The position numbers and the translations under genes are program-made. A model generated the notes under the pieces. That model was not told the origin of the DNA and ran no database searches. It saw only the letters and a program-made list of their open reading frames with translations. From Desulfatirhabdium sp040755275 (GTDB taxonomy: Bacteria > Desulfobacterota > Desulfobacteria > Desulfobacterales > Desulfatirhabdiaceae), in NCBI GenBank assembly GCA_040755275.1, contig JBFMBE010000025.1, positions 1 through 29,603 on the forward strand: a stretch of DNA of 29,603 bases, read 5' to 3'. Shown in pieces: positions 22,593 to 29,603 of the stretch. Within the stretch, counting starts at the first letter, position 1. Each line of letters starts with the position of its first letter.

Positions 22593-25374
22593 GTCCGAAC
22601 CATTGCCCCGCCTTGAGGGGATTGAGACCGGTTCGTTTTTGGTTTTTGAATTTCCTTCGATTGCGTCCGAACCATTGCCCCGCCTTGAGGGGATTGAGAC
22701 TTGGCATTAGCTTCAGCCTCTTGCCTTTCAAGAATTTGTCCGAACCATTGCCCCGCCTTGAGGGGATTGAGACGATCAGTCTTGTCTCTTTGTTCGTTTT
22801 CATTGTTGTCCGAACCATTGCCCCGCCTTGAGGGGATTGAGACTGTTTTTTCTCGTTAATAATTACATAGATTTCCATCGTCCGAACCATTGCCCCGCCT
22901 TGAGGGGATTGAGACCTAATGCCTCGACAACAGTAACTTTCTTTTTCATAGTCCGAACCATTGCCCCGCCTTGAGGGGATTGAGACTCTCGGAATCCGAT
23001 CTGAAGCGCAGGGCTGTAAATTTGTCCGAACCATTGCCCCGCCTTGAGGGGATTGAGACAGTCTGAGTGAGGGGTGAATAGGTCTATAAGGGTTAAGGTC
23101 CGAACCATTGCCCCGCCTTGAGGGGATTGAGACTAGTATGAGGGCGAAACGATGGCTGACCTGATGTAGGTCCGAACCATTGCCCCGCCTTGAGGGGATT
23201 GAGACTCCTTCGACTATAGAGGCGTATCTCTCATAGGTATTGTCCGAACCATTGCCCCGCCTTGAGGGGATTGAGACAATGTAGAGGGCATTTTTCAATA
23301 AAGAATCTGTTAAGTCCGAACCATTGCCCCGCCTTGAGGGGATTGAGACCTTCCTCTCCCCTCCTCTCCAATCCATTAACCGTTCCAGTCCGGTCCGAAC
23401 CATTGCCCCGCCTTGAGGGGATTGAGACGTGGGAGACAGGGAAGCTGAGCAACCGCGAAAACGCGTCCGAACCATTGCCCCGCCTTGAGGGGATTGAGAC
23501 GTACCGTTTTAATGCCTCGATAGAGGCAAAAAAACGGTCCGAACCATTGCCCCGCCTTGAGGGGATTGAGACCAAAGGTTTCGATTCAGCGTGTTCGACA
23601 TCTTTTGAGTCCGAACCATTGCCCCGCCTTGAGGGGATTGAGACCGCCTCGCTGGGCAACTTCTTATTCACCTCCTTTCTGTCCGAACCATTGCCCCGCC
23701 TTGAGGGGATTGAGACTTATCTTCCACTGGCTCAAGAACAACCTCCTCACCTGTCCGAACCATTGCCCCGCCTTGAGGGGATTGAGACGAACGTGGTGGT
23801 TGAGGGTGAGCAGATCGCTCGATCCGTCCGAACCATTGCCCCGCCTTGAGGGGATTGAGACAATTCTATTTCGATACCAATATACAAACTGTCTAGGTCC
23901 GAACCATTGCCCCGCCTTGAGGGGATTGAGACTGACACCCGGCCATTTCTTTCCATTCAGTTGACCGAAAACGTCCGAACCATTGCCCCGCCTTGAGGGG
24001 ATTGAGACGCCAAAAACAAAAAACTAATTCCTTTTTTCATTTTGTCCGAACCATTGCCCCGCCTTGAGGGGATTGAGACAAACCAGTAAAATAATTTTCT
24101 GCACTGGGAATTTTTGTCCGAACCATTGCCCCGCCTTGAGGGGATTGAGACTGCTGAAAGACATGAACGGGTGGCAATGGTTTTTTGTCCGAACCATTGC
24201 CCCGCCTTGAGGGGATTGAGACTTAGATTTGGTATCCGGTTTCGGTGTTTCCTCTTTTGTCCGAACCATTGCCCCGCCTTGAGGGGATTGAGACGCTGTT
24301 TTGAAATATCATCTGTCGAAGTCGAAGTTGAGTCCGAACCATTGCCCCGCCTTGAGGGGATTGAGACATCTTAAAGTCTCCTTCGAGCTTCATCCGTTCA
24401 CCTGTCCGAACCATTGCCCCGCCTTGAGGGGATTGAGACTTGAGTTCTTTGTAGAGTACGCGAGCGGTAACGTATGTCCGAACCATTGCCCCGCCTTGAG
24501 GGGATTGAGACCACAACCATCTCTTCTAACAGCTTCAAGACAGATTTGTCCGAACCATTGCCCCGCCTTGAGGGGATTGAGACTTATATAAACAACTTTA
24601 CAACGGCCTCCTCAATTTGTCCGAACCATTGCCCCGCCTTGAGGGGATTGAGACTAGTCTAGTTTATAAACGAGTCTTCCTCGTTTGTCGGTCCGAACCA
24701 TTGCCCCGCCTTGAGGGGATTGAGACTTTGTCTTCAGGCACATCTTGGATCAGAGATGCATTGGTCCGAACCATTGCCCCGCCTTGAGGGGATTGAGACT
24801 TTGCTGTTCGTATGCCACCATGAAATTCGATAGGGTCCGAACCATTGCCCCGCCTTGAGGGGATTGAGACAGGGTGTCTGAACTACTCGTGTGGACCCAC
24901 GATGGTGTCCGAACCATTGCCCCGCCTTGAGGGGATTGAGACGCCCCCGGAAAGTCTTATTACACCGTTTTCAAGATTGGTCCGAACCATTGCCCCGCCT
25001 TGAGGGGATTGAGACATATCTTCCACATCCACCGCAATAAACAAAATTGTCGTCCGAACCATTGCCCCGCCTTGAGGGGATTGAGACGATAGACTTCAAC
25101 AAAAGATTAATTAATAACCGTAGGTCCGAACCATTGCCCCGCCTTGAGGGGATTGAGACGATCGAAGTCGTCCGGCCAGTCAGGATCTTTTTTGAGTCCG
25201 AACCATTGCCCCGCCTTGAGGGGATTGAGACTTCTCTGTTCCCTGCGGCGACTACCGTCCACCCATGTCCGAACCATTGCCCCGCCTTGAGGGGATTGAG
25301 ACGTCTTGGATCAAGTTTATGATCCAAGACTTGGAAAAGTCCGAACCATTGCCCCGCCTTGAGGGGATTGAGAC
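22593..25374 (+). CRISPR. CRISPR array: 39 repeats of 36 bp, 38 spacers
   Basis: The repeat starts GTCCGAACC and ends ATTGAGAC, with an internal CCCC-GCCTTGA-GGGG hairpin. By eye all 39 copies are the same, including the first (22593-22628) and the last (25339-25374). Spacers are 34-43 bases, mostly 35-37; the longest is 23350-23392. Cas6 is expected to cut just after the GGGG, leaving AUUGAGAC as the 8-base 5' handle that the Csm4/Csx10 subunits hold. Orientation is rightwards, with the leader at the left. The dense array and absence of repeat decay suggest a recently active locus. It is the only array in the window and presumably serves both effector modules. Confidence 0.97.
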
Positions 25375-25470
25375 AAAGAAAGACTCATTTGAGGGGCTTT
25401 CCCAATAAGAGTTTGATAAGTTGAAATCGGACACCATATTTAAGAGTAGTTTCATGACAGGAGGTGTCCC

Positions 25471-25753
25471 TATGAAACAGATTCCGGATGCGAAGTACAG
25501 TAAAGAGTTTCGAGTTGAAGCGGTCCGATTGGTAACAGAACAGGGATTATCGGCAGCAGAAACGGCAAATCGTTTAATGATTCCCAAATCCACGCTTGAA
25601 AATTGGATCAGAGCATTCAAGGCGGGAAAATTGGAGAAAATAGGCGCTTCCCAGAAACCGCTTACGGAAATCGAGATTGAATTAGCCAGAACCAAAAAGG
25701 AAATCTCCATTCTTCGGATGGAGAACGAAATCCTAAAAAAAGCGGCAGCGTAA
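25471..25753 (+). CDS. IS3-family orfA (helix-turn-helix transposase subunit)
   Basis: A 93-94 residue protein: MKQIPDAKYSKEFRVEAVRLVTEQGLSAAETANRLMIPKSTLENWIRAFKAGKLEK is the helix-turn-helix that binds the element ends, followed by a leucine-zipper-like helix (EIELARTKKEISILRMENEILKKAAA). AGGAGG lies upstream of the ATG. In active relatives a programmed -1 frameshift in an A-rich stretch joins it to orfB; CCTAAAAAAAGCGG near 25732-25745 is a plausible slip site. The frame is intact, but with orfB destroyed it cannot support transposition. Confidence 0.85.
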
Positions 25754-25794
25754 TTTGCGAAGGAGTCGCTGCAAGGTACGCGCTGATCGAAACG

Positions 25795-26638
25795 ATGCGA
25801 CTCCAGTATCCAATACCGACATTGTGCCGGCTGTTTGGAGTGTCGAGAAGCGGGTTTTATGATTGGAAGAATCGACAACCGAGTCAAAGGAGCCAGCAGG
25901 AAGCCAGGCTTGAGGTTGAAATCCTTGCCGCTCATAAACGAACGCGACAGAGCTATGGAGCCGAAAGACTTCAAGAAGACCTGGCAGCGCACGGAGTGCA
26001 GGTGGGAGTTCACCGGATTAAAAGAATCCGTAAAAAGCTTGGCCTTCGTTGCAAACAGAAACGCAAGTTCAAGGCTACGACCAATTCGAATCACGCCCTT
26101 GAGGTGGCTGATAATCTCTTGAACCAGGATTTTCGTATCGATCGTCCATCTGCGGTTTGGTTGAGCGACATCACCTATATATACACAAATAAGGGATGGC
26201 TGTATCTGGCAGCACATCGAGATATGTATACCGGAGAGATCGTTGGTTACGCGATGGGAAGTCGCCTGACGATGGTATTGGTCATGGAATCTCTTAGACG
26301 GGCATATCACAACAAGAAACTTTCAAAGGGTTTGATCCATCATAGTGATCGTGGCAGCCAGTATTGTTCGAAAGAATATAGGAGCATTCTGGAACGTCTT
26401 GAAACGAAGTCCTCTATGAGTGTGAAGGGTAATTGCTATGACAATGCCCCGTGATCTGTTTTGAAGATGGAGTTGGTATTTCATAGGCATTTCACTACAC
26501 GCCAACAGGCAATACGTGAAATAACAGAGTTTATCGAAGTGTTCTACAACCGCCAGTGGATTCAGCAACGGCTTGGCTAACTTTCACCAGCGGCCTTTGA
26601 GCGTCAGTATTATGAAATCAAAAAGGCAGCATAATGGT
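25795..26638 (+). pseudogene. IS3-family orfB (DDE integrase), disrupted by stops and a small deletion
   Basis: The rve integrase domain is readable: Asp in LSDITYIY and Asp in HHSDRGSQY. The frame then stops at TGA (26452-26454) directly after NCYDNAP. In relatives this point reads roughly NAPSESFWKSLK, so about four codons are missing and with them the catalytic Glu of the D-D-35-E triad. The remainder (LKMELVFHRHFTTRQQAIREITEFIEVFYNRQWIQQRLG, stop, LSPAAFERQYYEIKKAA) is in frame but has a second stop (TAA) where relatives have Tyr. This copy is therefore dead. Confidence 0.88.
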
Positions 26639-26657
26639 TTGATGTCCGGTATTGTCA

Positions 26658-26754
26658 ACCGATTCCACGTTTTCTCGGAACAATAGCGTTGGTTGTTTAC
26701 ACGAGGATTGGACCGAACGATCTTTCCACAGCACTGGCATCGAATGGTTCCCAT
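26658..26754 (-). pseudogene. 5' part of a small zinc-ribbon gene, cut off by the IS3 end
   Basis: On the minus strand AAAGGAG precedes an ATG at 26754 that opens MGTIRCQCCGKIVRSNPRVNN followed by QRYCSEK. The CxxC and the later RYC form half of a zinc ribbon resembling small conserved proteins often found near transposon genes. The frame then enters TWNR and runs into the IS3 right tip, so the 3' portion is gone. No counterpart of the missing part is seen left of the element, which suggests a deletion on that side. Confidence 0.55.
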
Positions 26755-27136
26755 GGTCTCTTCTCCTTTGTTGGGGAAACCATATCCGAAGAAAAGATCC
26801 CATGGAAGGAAGATGCCTACGGAAATCGGGAAACATGCATCCGGGAAGAAAAAGGAATTTGCTATCGCAAATTGGGGAAGAAGATGGTGGGAAGAAAATG
26901 GATGATTTTTGGCTCCTTTTTCACCGGAAGAAATGGCGCCAATTCAGACCGGAAATAACAAACGTCAACTGCCGCGAAGCGGCTTGCTTGAACAACGGCT
27001 CTTACAGCGGACGGCGGGTATGCATCCCGAATTGGGTCGGTTCCTTCAGCTTTGGACTGCGCTCGGAGTTTGCTCTGTCTTGCCTTCCCAAAGCTAACCC
27101 ACCCCATTCGCGCTGCATTCTCAAGGAGATTGCAAA
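26755..27136. other. Non-coding region between the IS3 element and the membrane-protein gene
   Basis: About 380 bp. Open frames cross it on both strands, but none has a recognisable domain or good start. A small hairpin GCCGC-GAA-GCGGC lies near 26973-26985. AAGGAG about eight bases before 27137 is the ribosome site of the next gene. Confidence 0.4.
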
Positions 27137-28702
27137 ATGTCAGAAGAAAGCCCTTTGAATTCAAAAGATTATGGCAAGAATAGGGATCCAAATATGACTG
27201 GAAAGACCGAATTGGTAAAAAGAACAACTCTTTTGATGCTTCTGGCCATACTGCTTTTTGGTGTATACCTTGCAAAGAACAGTCTGATCGGTGCTATCGA
27301 AAACAAATTCGATATTATGGCTAAATCTATAGCTGTCGTTGTCAACAACAGTGGCAACATCAGCAGGGAACTCGAAAAGAACGTCGAGGCCACCACTTCG
27401 GCGAAAAACGACATTTTACGGGCATTGGCCAAGGATGCTGCGCCCTCTGGCAATTCCGCTGATGTTGGGGCAAAGCAGGCAGCAGCCGGGGAACGGGCGC
27501 TCTATTTGGGGAAGAAAGAACTTGAAAGTGGTCAAATAGACAAGGCGTTGCTCTATTTTATTAATGGAGTGAACCACGACCCAGGCCGAATAGAATTGGT
27601 TATGAATGTTGCCGAAACGGCGCTAAAGTCCGGATCTCATGAACTTGTCGAACGCGCATTGGGAATCTTGGAACTCGCGACCATGCAAGTCGCGCCCGAT
27701 GATATCTCGGTTGTGCTTGACAGGATTTCGGCACTCCGAGCCAAGATTGCCCCACCACCGATTCCGAAGATGTCGTTAGACGATGCGGAGAAGTATGTTC
27801 AGAAACTTTACGAAATGTATGCCCCTGACACGGTATGGACTGATGGTGCGAAAGTGGCTAGTGGCTTGTCGGAGATCGAGTTCTTCCAGCAGATCATAGA
27901 TGCTTCGCGGGCGCCAGCTAAGGATGATAGCTACTTGGGTGTAATGGGTAAATCTGCCCAGTTGGCAACAAGCCTCCAGCACATCGAAAGAAATCTGCCC
28001 CTGTACAACCATGTCATGGTTTGCTTGGCACAAATGCAGGCTATTGTGGAGGCTGATGTTCCGGATGTGGCACTATTCTCCTCTTTAAGCGCATCATCCC
28101 AAGGAGTTCTTGCACAGATTTGGGGAGGAATGGCTGAGCTTCCGAGTGAGATGCAGAGGAAGTTGCAGTTGCTTCCTTCCCAGATGAGAGCAATCGAGGA
28201 GAAGCTGCAAGAAAAGATATCGGCTGCTTCTTATGACCAAGCGGTCGCACTCCTCCATAAGGCAGAAGCAGATGTAAGTGGCGACTTTACAGCTCGTATC
28301 AAACGAATCACAGAGGCATTGGAAAAGGCCACCTATGAGGCTGACGCGATTACATCTGGCAAACTTAGGCTTCAATTGTTCAAGAGGATTAGAGAGACAC
28401 GCAATTTATTGGAGTTAATTGAACTCAACCGAAGGACGGCCTATCAGAAATGGGCATTAAAGTGTGTCAATGGCTTTATGTCGGACTGGAACAACAATTT
28501 GCACGTAAGTTCTGATGAAGCGGAGAAATTCTTTGTGAGACACGAGATTGCAAAGATAGACGAAAACCTTATCGTGCCAGAGGTTAATCGGATTCTTAAT
28601 CACGTGATATCCTGTTTGATTGGGAAACTGAACGCCAAAGATGGTGCAAGAATCGAGTATCTAATGGCTGCAACGGAAAAAAAACGACTGGAGAACTTCT
28701 AA
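27137..28702 (+). CDS. Single-pass membrane protein with a large TPR-like helical domain
   Basis: A 521-residue protein of no family I recognise. After a charged N-terminus (…ELVKRTT) a hydrophobic segment at about 30-47 (LLMLLAILLFGVYLAKNSL) should cross the inner membrane once, with the positive side inside, placing the large C-terminal part in the periplasm. Residues 110-200 look like TPR helices (GERALYLGKKELESGQIDKALLYFINGVNHDP). The rest is helical and charged, with probable coiled coil around 330-420. AAGGAG lies upstream of the ATG. Its stop overlaps the start of the exported nuclease gene (TAATG), so the two are translationally coupled and probably work together. It could be an anchor or scaffold for that nuclease. 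Confidence 0.6.
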   Translation: MSEESPLNSKDYGKNRDPNMTGKTELVKRTTLLMLLAILLFGVYLAKNSLIGAIENKFDIMAKSIAVVVNNSGNISRELEKNVEATTSAKNDILRALAKDAAPSGNSADVGAKQAAAGERALYLGKKELESGQIDKALLYFINGVNHDPGRIELVMNVAETALKSGSHELVERALGILELATMQVAPDDISVVLDRISALRAKIAPPPIPKMSLDDAEKYVQKLYEMYAPDTVWTDGAKVASGLSEIEFFQQIIDASRAPAKDDSYLGVMGKSAQLATSLQHIERNLPLYNHVMVCLAQMQAIVEADVPDVALFSSLSASSQGVLAQIWGGMAELPSEMQRKLQLLPSQMRAIEEKLQEKISAASYDQAVALLHKAEADVSGDFTARIKRITEALEKATYEADAITSGKLRLQLFKRIRETRNLLELIELNRRTAYQKWALKCVNGFMSDWNNNLHVSSDEAEKFFVRHEIAKIDENLIVPEVNRILNHVISCLIGKLNAKDGARIEYLMAATEKKRLENF

Positions 28703-29508
28703 TGATAAGTAGGTTTCTCGGGGTATTCGTGACTTTTTGGGTTTTGTTGGGTTGTCAACAGGTACTCGCCCAGTCATACATTGCTGATGAGGCCGTCGCC
28801 GGGGCCATCTATGGGGTGATGGGTAGTTCCCTATCTCATGCTGAAGAAGCGGTATGCCGTTCGATAGTTAACTACAGCCATGTGCGCGGAGCTTTCGGTG
28901 AAGCGGTAATGGACCGCATCGTACTGGGGTCTCATCGTGGGGGGGGATGGCAGACGATCAACTTGTCCCCAACACCTCAAGGCATTGACGGGATTTATAT
29001 CAAACGGGATCCCTCTGGCAATCCACGTGCCCTACTTGTGGGAGAGGCTAAGTTTGGGACAGGCCGTTTGAGTATGACCAGAGATGGTCTTCAGTTAAGC
29101 CCTGGGTGGACATCCAATCGTCTGTCCCAAGAGGCATCTCGTTACCAGAAAGCAGGTAGTAGTGTATCAGTAGCGTTGCGGGCACGCCCCAAGGGGTTGG
29201 GAGAAAACCCCGATGTCGTGAAAGTCCGGTTGCCTGACGGGCGTTCTGGTTACTTGTGGCGGGATAACAACAAGTCGAATTGGTGGGCTTACGACGGTCC
29301 CGAAGGCACATTGAAGGATGCACAAAGATTAGCAATGCGAGATGGTCGTTATCTGCAAGCAGCAGCTGAGGGGAAGATCAGCTATCGCCAAAGGGTATTT
29401 AAGATTGATGTTACTCGCGATACGATCAGTGTAAAAATGCATGACGCCAAACCCAGTTTGCCGGCTAATGTCACCCCCCTCTGTGCCAATATGAGTTGGA
29501 CAGATTGA
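28702..29508 (+). CDS. Exported PD-(D/E)XK-like nuclease, possible lipoprotein
   Basis: A 268-residue protein with an N-terminal signal: hydrophobic FLGVFVTFWVLLGC with a lipobox-like LLGC (Cys18), although a signal-peptidase-I site after VLA (residue 23) is also possible. The mature part has FGEAVMD with Glu67, QGIDGIY with Asp96, and LLVGEAKFG with Glu115 and Lys117, the layout of a restriction-endonuclease-like active site as in Tox-REase domains of polymorphic toxins. A nuclease outside the cytoplasm could be a secreted toxin or degrade incoming DNA. It is coupled to the membrane protein upstream. No immunity gene is recognised in the window; the truncated next gene might be one. The fold call rests on motifs only. 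Confidence 0.6.
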   Translation: MISRFLGVFVTFWVLLGCQQVLAQSYIADEAVAGAIYGVMGSSLSHAEEAVCRSIVNYSHVRGAFGEAVMDRIVLGSHRGGGWQTINLSPTPQGIDGIYIKRDPSGNPRALLVGEAKFGTGRLSMTRDGLQLSPGWTSNRLSQEASRYQKAGSSVSVALRARPKGLGENPDVVKVRLPDGRSGYLWRDNNKSNWWAYDGPEGTLKDAQRLAMRDGRYLQAAAEGKISYRQRVFKIDVTRDTISVKMHDAKPSLPANVTPLCANMSWTD

Positions 29509-29550
29509 TCAAGAAAATTTAGAGTAGAGGGCGAAAGGAGGGATACGGAT

Positions 29551-29603
29551 ATGAGCACGAATAACTCAACCCCACCTGCCCCCAATATGTGCGCCCTGGA
29601 GAT
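29551..29603 (+). CDS. Start of an unidentified gene, cut by the window end
   Basis: AAAGGAGGG precedes an ATG that opens MSTNNSTPPAPNMCALE and runs off the edge. The Asn/Pro-rich N-terminus looks flexible. It is 42 bp after the nuclease gene on the same strand and may belong to the same operon. Nothing can be said of its function. Confidence 0.5.
   Translation, partial: MSTNNSTPPAPNMCALE

Larger units (their letters stand above)
25422..26657 (+). mobile_element. IS3-family insertion sequence, inactivated
   Basis: A 1,236-bp element. The left tip TGAAATCGGACACCA and the reverse complement of the right tip TGACAATACCGGACATCA are related imperfect inverted repeats beginning TGA. It encodes orfA and a broken orfB. 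It starts 47 bp after the last CRISPR repeat. I see no matching short direct repeats at the two outer edges, so flanking DNA may have been lost since insertion. Confidence 0.85.

Noticed and set aside
22543..24662. Long open frames on both strands across the array, encoding repeated SIPSRRGNGSD or EPLPRLEGIET units
   Set aside because: They are translations of the CRISPR repeat. The repeat units and spacers explain them fully.
26652..27158. 168-residue plus-strand frame right of the IS3 element
   Set aside because: It crosses the antisense zinc-ribbon remnant and the start of the next gene and resembles no protein.

Overview
The window is a large type III CRISPR-Cas island followed by a short accessory region. 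The moderate-to-high GC coding style, the IS3-family element and the gene set (III-A plus III-D modules, a CRISPR-associated primase-polymerase, a TPR partner) resemble Gram-negative, sulfate-reducer-like Desulfobacterota. That is only an impression: no rRNA or housekeeping marker is present to fix the taxon.

Layout from left to right. (1) 1-4961, plus strand: the end of a type III-D-like effector operon, with the C-terminal palm of a GGDD Cas10 cut by the window edge, a Csm3-like RAMP, a large Csx10, Csx19 and a second Cas7-like RAMP, mostly overlapping by a few bases. (2) 4962-6454: a non-cas insert holding a perfect 28-bp hairpin, two fragments of an IS3-family element and a complete Phd/VapC-type toxin-antitoxin pair. 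(3) 6455-15528, plus strand: a complete type III-A operon (cas6, cas10/csm1, csm2, csm3, csm4, csm5), then a CARF ring-nuclease-family (SSO2081/NE0113) protein with a C-terminal winged-helix-like extension. (4) 15698-17013, plus strand: cas2 and an ARPP-1/DUF6569-like gene. (5) 21460-17122, minus strand: a TPR protein, a primase-polymerase of the CAPP type and cas1. (6) 21767-22192: a gamma-glutamylcyclotransferase-like gene. (7) 22593-25374: a CRISPR array of 39 apparently identical 36-bp repeats and 38 spacers, with its leader on the left. (8) 25422-26657: a degenerate IS3 copy abutting the array and truncating a small zinc-ribbon gene. (9) 27137-29508: a membrane-anchored repeat protein coupled to an exported PD-(D/E)XK-like nuclease, then the start of another gene.

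Working model: the array is transcribed rightwards and cut by Cas6 at the repeat hairpin. The crRNAs load onto the III-A complex and probably the III-D complex, since no second Cas6 or array is visible. Both Cas10 proteins keep GGDD, so cyclic oligoadenylate signalling is expected, and the CARF protein is a likely sensor or degrader of that signal. Cas1, Cas2 and the primase-polymerase form an adaptation module.

The most notable new signal is a 16-bp palindrome (consensus ATRGCAAYRTTGCCAT) at three promoters: the csm operon, the cas2 operon and the TPR-CAPP-cas1 operon. In each it sits 2 bp upstream of the -35 position in the same orientation. A weaker fourth copy lies upstream of the array. 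This looks like a dedicated CRISPR regulon, and the CARF/winged-helix protein is a candidate regulator.
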